Shown here piece by piece: positions 15,440-24,145 of a stretch of DNA of 36,446 bases. Source of the stretch: an uncultured Verrucomicrobiae bacterium (GTDB lineage Bacteria > Verrucomicrobiota > Verrucomicrobiia > Limisphaerales > J093); NCBI GenBank assembly GCA_937946835.1, contig CALFAV010000015.1, forward strand, positions 1 to 36,446, given 5' to 3'. Under the pieces are notes generated by a model. It saw only the letters and a program-made list of their open reading frames with translations, was not told the origin of the DNA and did not search any database. Position 1 is the first letter of the stretch. Every line of letters starts with the position of its first letter. The position numbers and the translations under genes were made by a program.

Positions 15440-16042
15440 ATGGGTGTTCCCTGGAAAGTCGTGGGGGCGGCGGTGGTGATCTTCGGTGCCGGGGTCATTT
15501 CCGGGAGCGTGGCCACGCGACTGTACCAGAACTACACCCGGCCGGCAGCGCCGGCCCGTCCTCCTTCGGGCAGCCCTCCACCGCCCTGGGTGGGACAGCG
15601 CATGGATTTTCTCCGGCACCTGGAGCAGGCGCTGGAGCTGGCCCCGGACCAGCGCGAACGCATTGACCGGCTCATCAAGGAAAGCCAGCAACGCACCCGG
15701 GAGTTGTGGGAGGGCTTCAGCCCCAAACTGCAGGCGGAAATGGAGCGCCTCAAGGCCGCGGTGGATGCCGAGCTAACGCCGGAGCAACGCCTCAAGGCCG
15801 AGGAACTGCACAAAAGACGGATGAGCCGCCCGCGGGGCGAGCGTCCCCCCGGCCGCTGGTCGGAAGGACCGGGTTCGCGCCGCTGGGCTCCCGGCAACCC
15901 CGACGAAGGGGGGCCGCCACAAAGGCCAGCGCCGCGTCCGGCCCCGGACGAGGGTCCTCGACCCACCCCAGAGCTGAAGGAACCGTTCACCCCGGGCAAA
16001 CCTCCACCGCTTTCCCCACCACCCGGCTCTCCCGGTCCTTGA
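15440..16042 (+). CDS. Membrane-anchored LTXXQ/CpxP-like periplasmic protein with proline-rich tail
   Basis: 200 residues. An N-terminal anchor (VVGAAVVIFGAGVISGSVATRL, about 7-28) is followed by a Pro-rich linker, then a helical hairpin at about 52-125 (MDFLRHLEQALELAPDQRERIDRLI...LKAAVDAELTPEQRLKAEEL). The 'LxPDQ' and 'LTPEQ' turns are the hallmark of the Spy/CpxP/CnrX-ZraP superfamily. Residues 128-200 are Pro/Gly/Arg-rich and probably disordered. The ATG directly follows the TAA of the small membrane protein, so the two are translationally coupled. Members act as periplasmic chaperones or metal/stress sensors. With the sigma factor and one-helix protein it forms a CnrHYX-like cassette. 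His124 and Met128 are spaced i/i+4, as I recall for two CnrX metal ligands, but few other ligands are obvious. Confidence 0.8.
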   Translation: MGVPWKVVGAAVVIFGAGVISGSVATRLYQNYTRPAAPARPPSGSPPPPWVGQRMDFLRHLEQALELAPDQRERIDRLIKESQQRTRELWEGFSPKLQAEMERLKAAVDAELTPEQRLKAEELHKRRMSRPRGERPPGRWSEGPGSRRWAPGNPDEGGPPQRPAPRPAPDEGPRPTPELKEPFTPGKPPPLSPPPGSPGP

Positions 16043-16064
16043 GTAACCGGAGCACGGCCGGACC

Positions 16065-17030
16065 TTACCCCGCGCCTTCAAGCCGGCGCAGCACCGCGCA
16101 CAACGTGTCGAGCCGGGGAGTGGCCACTCCGGCGGCGCGGGCGTGCCGGCGCGGCTCCTCGAAGAGGCTCTCCCGCTCCAAAGGCCGACCCTGCTCGAAA
16201 TCCAGCAACGTGGACGCCTTGTAGGCCCCCATGCAGCGTGTGCGCTCCAGATTGTCCTCAGCCACCTGGTCGGCCAGGTCCAAGCCCTGCGCCCGCGCGG
16301 CGCGAATGACTTCCCCCATCAATTCCCGCACCAGCGCCAGCCAGCGCGGATCGGACAGCAGCGCGTCCGTGGGCAGGGTGTGACGTCGGTCCCAACCGGG
16401 CGGGACCTCGCCCCGTAAAAACGACTCGTAGCCCACCACCCCGGCCACGCCCAGACCGTTGAAGGGCACGTTCCACACCAGTTTTTCCCAGCGGGCGCGT
16501 TCCAGCTCGTCGGTCACCCGCACGGGGATGCCGGCGCTTTTCAGGAGGTCCGCGAGTTGTTGCAGGCGCGCCTCCGGCGGGCGACGGAAATTGCCCAGTA
16601 CCACCAGGCCGTGGGCCGAGTGGCGCACCACCCCGGGCGCAATGCGATTCAAACACACAAAACACAGCCCGCCCGCCACGCGCTCCGCGCCGAACAACGC
16701 GGCCAGGCGCTCTTCGTTGCCCAGCCCGTTCTGCAGCGTCACCACCCGCGTCTCCGGTCCGACCAGCGGCGGCAGCAGCCGGGGGAAGTGGTCGTTGGCC
16801 GTGGTTTTCAGCGCCACCAGCACCACGTCGCAGGGACCAATCTCCTCCGGTGCTCGGGCCGCGTGGGGCCGGGCGCAAAAATCCCCGTGCACACTCAGAA
16901 TTCGCACGCCCTCCCGCCGGACCACCTCGTAGTCCGAGCGCAACAGGAAATGCACTTCCGCGCCAGCCTGGCAGAGGCGGGCGCCGTAATAGCTGCCCAC
17001 GGCGCCACACCCGACGACCGCGATTTTCAT
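16065..17030 (-). CDS. panE: 2-dehydropantoate 2-reductase (ketopantoate reductase)
   Basis: 321 residues from ATG 17030, set by the Rossmann fold that begins immediately (MKIAVVGCGAVGSYYGA, GxGxxG at 8-13). It catalyses NADPH-dependent reduction of ketopantoate to pantoate in pantothenate/CoA synthesis, in the cytoplasm. The family's central block is present (VALKTTANDHF, TLQNGLGNEERLA), as is the catalytic-lysine helix 'RWEKLVWNVPFNGL'. The C-terminal helical domain ends with the family-typical 'GRPLERESLFEEP' and 'GVATPRLDTLCAVL'. Length is normal. The start codon lies only 13 nt downstream of the terminator hairpin of the HU gene, so expression may depend on readthrough. No Shine-Dalgarno is seen. 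Confidence 0.9.
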   Translation of the reverse strand: MKIAVVGCGAVGSYYGARLCQAGAEVHFLLRSDYEVVRREGVRILSVHGDFCARPHAARAPEEIGPCDVVLVALKTTANDHFPRLLPPLVGPETRVVTLQNGLGNEERLAALFGAERVAGGLCFVCLNRIAPGVVRHSAHGLVVLGNFRRPPEARLQQLADLLKSAGIPVRVTDELERARWEKLVWNVPFNGLGVAGVVGYESFLRGEVPPGWDRRHTLPTDALLSDPRWLALVRELMGEVIRAARAQGLDLADQVAEDNLERTRCMGAYKASTLLDFEQGRPLERESLFEEPRRHARAAGVATPRLDTLCAVLRRLEGAG

Positions 17031-17043
17031 TGGAAACGGAAAA

Positions 17044-17068
17044 GGCACCTTGGGAAAACCAAGGTGCC
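17044..17068 (-). terminator. Intrinsic terminator of the HU gene
   Basis: On the minus strand a perfect 10-bp stem (GGCACCTTGG / CCAAGGTGCC) with a TTTTC loop is followed by TTTTCC. It lies 24 bp past the HU stop and 13 nt before the panE start. Confidence 0.8.
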
Positions 17069-17091
17069 CGTCCCGCGGTTCGGAAATTGGT

Positions 17092-17376
17092 TCAGCCACC
17101 CAAAATGGCCACCTTGGCGGCCTTGGCCACGCGGAATTTCACCACCTTCTTGGCGGGGATTTTGATGGCTTCGCCGGTCTTGGGGTTGCGTCCCATGCGG
17201 GCCTTGCGGTTGACCAGAACCAGCTTGCCAATGCCGGGGATGGTGAAGCTGTTCTTGGCGTTCTTGTAGGCCAGCTCGGTCAGCGTATCCAAGGCCAGCA
17301 CGGCCTGTTTTTTGGTGATACCCACTTTGTCGGCGAGCGCCGCGGCGAGTTGTGATTTGGAGAGCGGTTTGCCCAT
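17092..17376 (-). CDS. hup: HU family DNA-binding protein
   Basis: 94 residues from ATG 17376 (MGKPLSKSQLAAALADKVG). The frame is open further upstream, but that extension is not HU-like. Contains the dimerisation helices and the HU DNA-arm signature 'GRNPKTGEAIKIPAKKVVKFRVAKAAKVAI'. It binds and bends DNA as a nucleoid protein. The Lys/Ala-rich C-terminus is slightly longer than in the ~90-residue enterobacterial HU. It has a plausible own promoter (17423-17450) and its own terminator (17044-17068), so it is likely monocistronic and abundant. The leader CAACTCAACAAGCAGAATCT lacks a Shine-Dalgarno. Confidence 0.95.
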   Translation of the reverse strand: MGKPLSKSQLAAALADKVGITKKQAVLALDTLTELAYKNAKNSFTIPGIGKLVLVNRKARMGRNPKTGEAIKIPAKKVVKFRVAKAAKVAILGG

Positions 17377-17422
17377 AGATTCTGCTTGTTGAGTTGTGGT
17401 TGAAACAACGGACTCGGCGGGC

Positions 17423-17450
17423 TTTCTAGCAGGGGGCCCGCGCACTGCAA
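17423..17450 (-). promoter_or_regulatory. Candidate sigma-70 promoter of the HU gene
   Basis: Minus strand: TTGCAG (17450-17445), 16-bp spacer, TAGAAA (17428-17423), giving a leader of roughly 40 nt before ATG 17376. It matches the consensus only partly, and I judged it by position and spacing. Confidence 0.4.
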
Positions 17451-17480
17451 GGGGAAAATGGCCGAAAAGCCGCGGAATTC

Positions 17481-18917
17481 TCACTGCCCCGGCACGCGGG
17501 TGCGATACCACTCCAGCACTTGCGTGCGGAAGGCGTCCCGCGCCGCGCCGTCAATGAGGAGTCGGTCCCAGTCCGGTCGCGGCGCGTCGGCGGGCAAAAC
17601 AGCCAGGGGCACGCCCTCCGGCCACCGGCGGCTCAACTCCCGAAACGCGCGTGCCCAGGCCTTTTCGCGCCCGTCGGCGGTGAGCAGGCCGATCCACTCG
17701 GTGACATCCCGCGCGCCGGGGTGATCGTAAAAGCCCCAGTTCAACCACCCGCAGGCCAATCCGGCCGTGCGCTCGACCACCAGCCGACACCAACGCGCCT
17801 GTTGTTCCTCAGTGGCGTAGGGATGACGGCCCTGGTTGAAGGACGGTTGGCCGCCGCCGTACCAGCCGAACTCGGCGATGACCACCGGCTTGCCCGGCCG
17901 CGCCACCTCCCGCACCACCAGGTCCAGGTAGGCGAGATTGCGCACCTCGTCCTCGGTGTCGCGGTACTCGTAAAAGCCGCGCGCCAGCGGGTAAAAATGC
18001 ACCTCCAGAAAATCCAGCAGCGGCGCCTGCTGCGCGGGCCGAAACCCCGAGTATTGCCAGGCGCCGGCGAGGCCCACCGGCACCGACCACTGGATCAACC
18101 CCACCGTGACCAGCGCCCCGGGATCAGCGGCCCGGATCGCCGCCGCCTGGCGCCGCGTCCACTCCACCGCCACCGCCTCGCGGCAGTGCTGGAAATCGAG
18201 CAACTCACGTCCCGGCGGCGCATCGCGTGGCGGCACGGGCACCTCGCCCAGCACCATCGGCCGATCCCGCGTGCCCCAGGCTTCGCGAACCTTTTCGGCC
18301 TCGCCGTAGCGTTCCTTCAGCCAGGCGTTCCAGCGCGCGCGCAGTGCCGGGGTGTCCCAGCGCACTTCCGGCTCGTTCAACAGGTCGTAGGCGAAAATCA
18401 CGGACCGGCCGCGATACCGCGCGGCCAGCAGACGCCAGAAATCCTCCAGCGCCCGCAACACCTGCTCCTCCGCGAGACGGTCCCCGCGCGCCCATTCGGG
18501 CAGGCCCTCCCAGTGGTCCGGCCCGGTCGGGTGCACATAAAGACCGGCTTCCTCGGCCAGGGCAAGGAATTGGTCCAGCTTGGCCAGCCCTTCGGGCTCC
18601 AGCCGACCCGGCTCGCGGTAAAACGAGCCGTAGGTCAGAAACACCCGCACGCAGTTGCCGCCCAGGGCGCGCAGCCGGGCGAAGTCCCGGCGGGTGGCCT
18701 CCGCGTCGAATTGCTTCCAGACCTGCGGCGCCCAGCCGGTACCGGGCCGAAAGTAATTCACCCCGAACGGCACGAACGGCCGGCCCTCGCGGGTCACAAA
18801 ACCGCGTCCATCCGGGCTGATTTGGATTTTGGGCAGGGGCCCCGCCGTGGCACTCGCCAGCAGGACTACCCATCCCACCCTGCGCGCCCACCCGGGGAAA
18901 CATTGGATCAGGTTCAT
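17481..18917 (-). CDS. Secreted GH5-like (clan GH-A) glycoside hydrolase
   Basis: 478 residues from ATG 18917, chosen because the signal peptide begins there (MNLIQCFPGWARRVGWVVLLASATAGP). The mature protein begins with a 'GFVTREGRPFVPFGVNYF' strand typical of mannanase/cellulase-like GH5 enzymes. The acid/base is Glu182 in 'YDLLNEPEV' and the probable nucleophile is Glu349 in 'PVVIAEFGWYGG'. Other barrel motifs include LGGNCVRVFLTYG, YVHPTGPDHWEG and LDFLEVHFYPLA. It hydrolyses a beta-linked polysaccharide by a retaining mechanism. Mannan or glucan is plausible, but the subfamily cannot be set by eye. It lies 124 bp downstream of the DUF4838 gene on the same strand and may be co-transcribed with it. 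Confidence 0.85.
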   Translation of the reverse strand: MNLIQCFPGWARRVGWVVLLASATAGPLPKIQISPDGRGFVTREGRPFVPFGVNYFRPGTGWAPQVWKQFDAEATRRDFARLRALGGNCVRVFLTYGSFYREPGRLEPEGLAKLDQFLALAEEAGLYVHPTGPDHWEGLPEWARGDRLAEEQVLRALEDFWRLLAARYRGRSVIFAYDLLNEPEVRWDTPALRARWNAWLKERYGEAEKVREAWGTRDRPMVLGEVPVPPRDAPPGRELLDFQHCREAVAVEWTRRQAAAIRAADPGALVTVGLIQWSVPVGLAGAWQYSGFRPAQQAPLLDFLEVHFYPLARGFYEYRDTEDEVRNLAYLDLVVREVARPGKPVVIAEFGWYGGGQPSFNQGRHPYATEEQQARWCRLVVERTAGLACGWLNWGFYDHPGARDVTEWIGLLTADGREKAWARAFRELSRRWPEGVPLAVLPADAPRPDWDRLLIDGAARDAFRTQVLEWYRTRVPGQ

Positions 18918-19041
18918 GGTCTTGCGTTGCCTTTGCGGAGGAGAAGGGATTTTTCTCCGCCGCACTGCAACGACGCCCGGCCCCGCGTCCGAACCTGAGC
19001 GCTCCGTTCCGACTCAGGGAAGGGGGCGGGGGCTGCGGGGC

Positions 19042-20853
19042 TCAGCGCGACGCGTTCGCCCCGAGCCGCTCGACAAATTTCTCCGGGCTCAGACCGGATT
19101 CGTTGACCAGGGTGACCTTGGTCCACGGTCGCGCCGGATCGCCCTGGGTCCAGCGGAGCCATTCGCGGGCGAACTCGGCCCGGGACTCGGGCAGGGGCCA
19201 GGGGGCGCCGGCCTCCGCGCATTGCTTGCGGAGCCTGTCCCAGAGCGAGAGCCAGACGTAGCCCAGCCACATCCGTCCCCGGCGGGTGCGCGCGAGCAAT
19301 TCTTCGTCGCCCGCCACGGCCGCCTCGGCTTCGCGCCAGAGTTGCTCCGCGCGGTTCAGCGTGGCGAAGTGGTGGAAGGGCGTGTCGGTCCTCGAGAAAC
19401 ACGTCAGGTTCCAGCCGGCGGAGGCCTCGTGCATCAGGTCGAGGTAACGCTGGATCGGCGGGGCGGCCGGGCCGTAGTAGCCTTCGAGGAATTCCCGGAT
19501 CAGGGCGCGGTCGTCCTGGCGCGGGTCCCAGAGCAGTTGGGCCAGCACCCAGGCCCGCAACTCGCCGAACTCGGCGCCGTGGCTCTGATACGCGCCCTGC
19601 TCGAAAAGCCCCTTGACGTTGTGGGCGGCGAAGAAGCGCACGTTCGGGCCCAGCACATACCAGTTCGGGTGGGGCTGCAGGTAATGGGCGAAGTCGGTGG
19701 TGTAGTCCCAGATGTAGAGCCGCTCGCAAATCTTCGCCCAGCCGCGGATGTCGTCGGCGAACTTGGCATTGGCCGGCGCCTCGAGCGGCTCGCGGAAGTT
19801 GCACTCGATCGAACAGAGCCGGACGATCACGTTGGGCCGGGGTTTGAGCGTTTTGGGCGGCTGGCGGGTGTACTGGTAGGCCAGTGTGTCCACCGCCACG
19901 TGCGGGAACTCCTTTTCAATCCGCTCGGCCACGTAATTCACAAAGTCCAGCATCGTGCCGGCATGGCTGCCCTCGGCCTCGTCCAGCGCCCTGCACTTCG
20001 CGCATTCGCAGTAGCCGTACCAGTCGTTCTGGGACACGGAGATGATCCGGGCCTCGGGCGACTCGCGCAGCCATTGCTTCACCCGCTCGACGACATGCTC
20101 CCGCAGCTCGGGGTTGGTCAGGCAGAGCTGCGCGTGGTCGTGGGTGCGCTGGCCCTTGATCTCGCTGAACCATTCCGGGTGTTTGGCAAAGTGCTCGTCC
20201 GGGGGGACCAGCGGGTAGAAGGTGTGGACGAAGCCCTTGTACCGGATGCAACCGCCCCATTCCTCCGGGATGTTCGCGGACTGGCTGTTGGAAAAGTTGC
20301 GCACCGCCCAACGCGCGTCGAAGGCGGGGTACCAATAAGGGTCGCGCGACTCGAAGACCGGTCGGTAACGCACGCTCAGTTCGCCCACCTCCAGGCGGGA
20401 TTGTTTCGGTACCCGGGCCGCCCACGGCGTCCACCAGCGCACGCCCGCCTGGCGCTGCAGAAACTGGCTGACCGCGTAAAGCGTCCCGCGCGGCCGCCCG
20501 CCGGCCAGCAGCAGACGTTCGTCCCGGGTCTGGATGACGACCTCCTCGGGGCCGAGTTGGTCCCAGGGCACGTCGGGGAAGAGCCGGGCGGCGACGGGTC
20601 CGGGCCCCACGAGGATGGCGCGCTCCGGCGGGTGGTCCGGGGCCGGTTCGATTTTGAACGCGGTGCCGGTGATTTCCTGCAGGACCGCCGCCAGCTCCCG
20701 CGCGGCGTTTAGCTCGGCCGGGGTGGCGTCCGGCTGGGTCAGGATGAGCGCGGGAGTGACCCCGGGACCCGCCAGGGTAAGCGGCCCGGCCCGGGAGACG
20801 CTCGCAATCAGGCTAAAGGCCATTAACGGCAGGGCGAAGCAGGTGGCTTTCAC
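19042..20853 (-). CDS. Secreted DUF4838 domain protein with GH67/GH20-like N-terminal domain
   Basis: 603 residues from GTG 20853, chosen because a complete signal peptide follows (VKATCFALPLMAFSLIASVSRAG). ATG 20823 would give a clipped signal. Residues 35-150 resemble the N-terminal alpha/beta domain of alpha-glucuronidases and GH20 enzymes (PAELNAARELAAVLQEITG, ILVGPGP, LLLAGGRPRGTLYAVSQFLQ, GVRWWTPW). The DUF4838 region at about 200-530 contains SQNDWYGYCECAKC with Cys282, Cys284 and Cys287, then LDFVNYVAERIEKEFP. A barrel-like glycosidase role is likely but unproven. It is divergent from the Gfo/Idh gene and upstream of the GH5-like gene, so a carbohydrate locus is plausible. Confidence 0.85.
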   Translation of the reverse strand: MKATCFALPLMAFSLIASVSRAGPLTLAGPGVTPALILTQPDATPAELNAARELAAVLQEITGTAFKIEPAPDHPPERAILVGPGPVAARLFPDVPWDQLGPEEVVIQTRDERLLLAGGRPRGTLYAVSQFLQRQAGVRWWTPWAARVPKQSRLEVGELSVRYRPVFESRDPYWYPAFDARWAVRNFSNSQSANIPEEWGGCIRYKGFVHTFYPLVPPDEHFAKHPEWFSEIKGQRTHDHAQLCLTNPELREHVVERVKQWLRESPEARIISVSQNDWYGYCECAKCRALDEAEGSHAGTMLDFVNYVAERIEKEFPHVAVDTLAYQYTRQPPKTLKPRPNVIVRLCSIECNFREPLEAPANAKFADDIRGWAKICERLYIWDYTTDFAHYLQPHPNWYVLGPNVRFFAAHNVKGLFEQGAYQSHGAEFGELRAWVLAQLLWDPRQDDRALIREFLEGYYGPAAPPIQRYLDLMHEASAGWNLTCFSRTDTPFHHFATLNRAEQLWREAEAAVAGDEELLARTRRGRMWLGYVWLSLWDRLRKQCAEAGAPWPLPESRAEFAREWLRWTQGDPARPWTKVTLVNESGLSPEKFVERLGANASR

Positions 20854-21185
20854 GCCCCGAGCTAACGTCCCGGCGCGCCTTCTGGCAAGCCGCAAGCGGA
20901 ATCCACCCGGCGTGCGGGGATAATTCCCCTGACCACATTGGACGGCTTGTGGTGGCCCGGACCGGCGGCTTTTTCGACCATCGGCTTTGGTGTCCGGACG
21001 GTGCCGGATCACCCGACCGGGGTGCATGAGTGGTGCCCTCGGCGGTTGGGCGACAAAAACCTTGCCGGCGCGTTGCGGCGGCCTATGCTCGCGCTTCCAG
21101 TCCGCCTTCAAGCCGCAGTGACCTGTTGGAGTAGCGGTTTGGCAAGGGGCGGCTGGGTTGGTAACCAGTCAACGCACACACACCT
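20854..21185. promoter_or_regulatory. Divergent promoter region between DUF4838 and Gfo/Idh genes
   Basis: 332 bp. A candidate plus-strand promoter is TTGCCG (21062-21067), 16-bp spacer, TATGCT (21084-21089), about 90 nt before the Gfo/Idh start. A small inverted repeat GGGGA-TAAT-TCCCC (20916-20929) sits 63 bp upstream of the DUF4838 start and could be an operator. No coding frame with protein-like composition was found here. Confidence 0.4.
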
Positions 21186-22394
21186 ATGCCATCACCACGA
21201 CCCTTAAATGTCGGCCTGGTGGGCGGCGGCCGGGGCGCCTTCATCGTCCATCCGCACCAACGGGCCATTCACTTCGACGGCACCCGCCGGGTGGTTGCCG
21301 GCGCGTTGTTTCCGGACCCGCAAATCGCTCTCGAGGAAGCGGCCAACTGGCCCTACCCCATCAAGGGCTACGGGTCCTACACGGAGATGATCGCCGACCA
21401 GAAGAACCTGCCGCCCGAGCAGCGGTTGGACTACATTCTGATCGTCACACCCAACCACGTGCACTTTGACCCGGCCATGAAGGCCCTCGAGGCGGGCATC
21501 CCGGTCTTTTGCGAAAAACCGCTGACCGTGACCCTCGAGGAAGCCGAGCAACTCGTGAAGAAGGTGCGCGAAAAGAACATTCCCTTCGGCGTGGCGCACA
21601 CCTACCTCGGGCACTGGACCACCCGCTTCAGCCGCTACATCGTGCGGGCCGGGCTGCTGGGCGACATTCGCTGGGTGGACAGCTACTACCTGCAGGGCTG
21701 GCTGGCCACCAAGCTGGAGGACACCGGCCAGCCGCAGGCGGCCTGGCGCGTGGACCCCAAACGGGCCGGCGGCTCCGGTTGCGGCGGGGACATCGGCACC
21801 CACGCGCTGATGCAACTGCGCTACGTCACCGGGTTGGAGATCACCGAGGTCTCCGCCAACCTGGAAATCTTCGTCAAGGGCCGGCCCATTGACGACCACT
21901 TCACCGCCTACTGCCATCTGAGCAACGGCGGCCGCGCGCTGGTGCGCGCCTCGCAGATCAGCATCGGGCACCTCAACGACCTGGGCATCGAGGTCTGCGG
22001 CACCAAGGGCACCCTGGTCTGGCGTCAGGAGGACCCCGAATGCGTCACCATCAAACTGCTGGGCCAACCCGACCGCGTGTACTACCGCGGCGCGGTGACC
22101 CCCGGCGACGGTTTCCTGCCGTCCAAGGAGGAGATTGACAAGGTGATGCCCGGTTTGATGGAAGAACCGACCATTCCGTCCGGCCACCCGGAGGCGTTCC
22201 ACGATGCCTTTGCACGGCTGCACCGCTGCTTCGAGGCGGACGTGCGCAAGTACCAGGCCGGTCAGCCCTTCAAGTGCGACGGCACCAAGTACGCCAACGT
22301 CGAGGACGGCTGGATGGGCATGGCCTTCATCAAGACCTGCCTGGAATCCAGCGCCCAGAAAGGCGCCTGGACCCCGATGCCGCCGAAAATCTGA
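21186..22394 (+). CDS. Gfo/Idh/MocA family oxidoreductase
   Basis: 402 residues. The N-terminal NAD(P)-binding Rossmann domain starts '[14 protein letters not shown]'. The family's '[17 protein letters not shown]' (EKP motif, catalytic Lys) is present, then a C-terminal alpha/beta domain with '[22 protein letters not shown]' (Asp/His of the active site) and 'SASQ'-like '[13 protein letters not shown]'. Enzymes of this family oxidise or reduce sugars, inositols or their derivatives. The exact substrate is not readable. No signal peptide, so cytoplasmic. The leader AGTCAACGCACACACACCT before ATG has no Shine-Dalgarno. Ends 14 bp before a strong intrinsic terminator, so it is probably a single-gene transcript. 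Confidence 0.92.
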   Translation: MPSPRPLNVGLVGGGRGAFIVHPHQRAIHFDGTRRVVAGALFPDPQIALEEAANWPYPIKGYGSYTEMIADQKNLPPEQRLDYILIVTPNHVHFDPAMKALEAGIPVFCEKPLTVTLEEAEQLVKKVREKNIPFGVAHTYLGHWTTRFSRYIVRAGLLGDIRWVDSYYLQGWLATKLEDTGQPQAAWRVDPKRAGGSGCGGDIGTHALMQLRYVTGLEITEVSANLEIFVKGRPIDDHFTAYCHLSNGGRALVRASQISIGHLNDLGIEVCGTKGTLVWRQEDPECVTIKLLGQPDRVYYRGAVTPGDGFLPSKEEIDKVMPGLMEEPTIPSGHPEAFHDAFARLHRCFEADVRKYQAGQPFKCDGTKYANVEDGWMGMAFIKTCLESSAQKGAWTPMPPKI

Positions 22395-22408
22395 CACACT
22401 GCAACCCC

Positions 22409-22450
22409 GGCGGGGAGCGACGCGTGGGCGTCACTCCCCGCCTCGTTTTT
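22409..22450 (+). terminator. Strong intrinsic terminator of the Gfo/Idh gene
   Basis: A 15-bp stem with one mismatch (GGCGGGGAGCGACGC / GCGTCACTCCCCGCC) and a GTGG loop is followed by TCGTTTTT. The rest of the spacer up to 22567 has only a weak GGTCCGA/TCGGACC inverted repeat (22496-22522) downstream of rho and no T-run on the minus strand. Confidence 0.9.
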
Positions 22451-22567
22451 GGGGAGGCACGATCGGGGGACCATCCCCTGCCCCACCCGGTTCAAGGTCC
22501 GATCGGTCGAACAAGTCGGACCAGGGGCGGACCCCCGCCCGGCAGTCGGGCCGGCCGGACGGGGTGT

Positions 22568-24145
22568 TCAGGTCAGATTGCCCATGCTGAGCAGGAACAT
22601 GATGTTGTTGGGCGTGGTGCGGAGTTTGCCCAGCAGCAGTTCCATGGCCTCGACCGGGGGCACACCGGTGAGCGCGCGCCGCAGGACGACGATCTTCTGA
22701 TACTCGTCCGGGTGGTAAAGCAGCTCCTCCTTGCGGGTGCCGGAGCGCTCGATGTTGATCGAGGGGAAAATGCGGCGGTCCACCAGCGCGCGGTCCAGAT
22801 GCACCTCCATGTTGCCGGTGCCCTTGAACTCCTCGAAGATGACCTCGTCCATGCGACTGCCGGTGTCAATCAGGGCCGTGGCCATGATGGTGAGCGAGCC
22901 GCCCTCCTCGATGTTGCGGGCGGCGCCGAAGAAGCGCTTGGGCTTGTGCAGGGCGTTGGCGTCCACGCCGCCGGACAAAATCTTGCCCGAGTGCGGCTGC
23001 ACGGTGTTGTAGGCGCGGGCCAGGCGGGTGATCGAGTCCAGCAGGATCATCACGTCCTTCTTGTGCTCGACCATGCGCTTGGCCTTTTCGATGACCATTT
23101 CGGCCACCTGCACGTGGCGCTCGGGCGGCTCGTCAAAGGTCGAGCTGATGACCTCGGCGCCCTTGCAGGAGCGTTCCATGTCGGTGACCTCTTCGGGCCG
23201 CTCATCAATCAGCAGGATGATCAGATAGACCTCGGGGTTGTTCTTGAGCACGGCGTTGGCCAGCTTCTGCATGAGCACGGTCTTGCCGGTGCGGGGCGGC
23301 GCCACGATGAGACCGCGGGTGCCCTTGCCGATGGGGCAGACCAGGTCTAGCACCCGGGTGGACAGCTCGTCGGGGGTGGTTTCGAGAATGAGCCGTTTGT
23401 TGGGGAACAGCGGGGTGAGATTCTCGAAGTGGGTTTTGTCCTTGGCCTTCTCGGGGTCTTCCTTGTCCACCGCCTCGATTTTGAGCAGGGCAAAGAATTT
23501 CTCCTTCTCCTTGGGCGGGCGGATCTGGCCGGCCACCAGATCGCCGGTCTGGAGGTTGAAGCGCCGGATTTGCGACGGCGACACGTACACGTCCTCCGGG
23601 CAGGGCAGGTAGTTGAAGCTCTGGGACCGGAGGAAGCCGTAGCCCTCGGGCAGAATCTCGAGCACGCCCTCGGCGAAGAGGATGCCGTTGCGCTCGGCGT
23701 TCTTCTTGAGGATCTCGAAGATGACCTCGTGCTTCTTGAGCGTGCCGAAGTTCTCGATGTTCCATTCCCGCGCCAACTGGCTCAGCTCGGCCATGCTCAT
23801 GGCCTGGAGGCGGGCGATGTTAATGGTCTGTCCGGGCGGCAGGGTCGGGGCGGGTTTGGCCGGAGCGGCGGCGGGTTCTTCCTCCGTCTCCTCGGGCAAA
23901 CCCTCCAGGGGCGGCCGCGGCGGCGGGGGCGAGGCACGTACCACCAACTCGGCCTCCTCGGCTTCAGCCGCGGCAGGAGCCGGCGGCGGACGTAATTCAT
24001 CAGCGGCCGCGGCGGCGGGTTGTTCCGCCGGGGTGGGCGTCTCGGTCGGAGCGGCGGCTGCCGCCGGCAGTTCCGCGGCAGGAGTGGCCTTGGCACGACG
24101 GCGCGCGGTGCCGGTGGTCGGTTTGTAGGTTTTGGCTCGTGGCAT
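22568..24145 (-). CDS. rho: Transcription termination factor Rho with Ala/Pro-rich N-terminal extension
   Basis: 525 residues from ATG 24145 ([12 protein letters not shown]). Residues 1-105 are a low-complexity Ala/Pro/Glu-rich extension absent from E. coli Rho (419 aa). The Rho N-terminal helical domain (106-150, [35 protein letters not shown]) and cold-shock RNA-binding domain ([15 protein letters not shown]...[19 protein letters not shown]) follow, then the ATPase core with Walker A '[14 protein letters not shown]' (about 278-291), '[13 protein letters not shown]', Walker B '[16 protein letters not shown]' and '[34 protein letters not shown]'. Acts as a hexameric RNA translocase that ends transcription. 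No Shine-Dalgarno; the leader contains CAATTCAACAAG, similar to that of the HU gene. Confidence 0.97.
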   Translation of the reverse strand: MPRAKTYKPTTGTARRRAKATPAAELPAAAAAPTETPTPAEQPAAAAADELRPPPAPAAAEAEEAELVVRASPPPPRPPLEGLPEETEEEPAAAPAKPAPTLPPGQTINIARLQAMSMAELSQLAREWNIENFGTLKKHEVIFEILKKNAERNGILFAEGVLEILPEGYGFLRSQSFNYLPCPEDVYVSPSQIRRFNLQTGDLVAGQIRPPKEKEKFFALLKIEAVDKEDPEKAKDKTHFENLTPLFPNKRLILETTPDELSTRVLDLVCPIGKGTRGLIVAPPRTGKTVLMQKLANAVLKNNPEVYLIILLIDERPEEVTDMERSCKGAEVISSTFDEPPERHVQVAEMVIEKAKRMVEHKKDVMILLDSITRLARAYNTVQPHSGKILSGGVDANALHKPKRFFGAARNIEEGGSLTIMATALIDTGSRMDEVIFEEFKGTGNMEVHLDRALVDRRIFPSINIERSGTRKEELLYHPDEYQKIVVLRRALTGVPPVEAMELLLGKLRTTPNNIMFLLSMGNLT

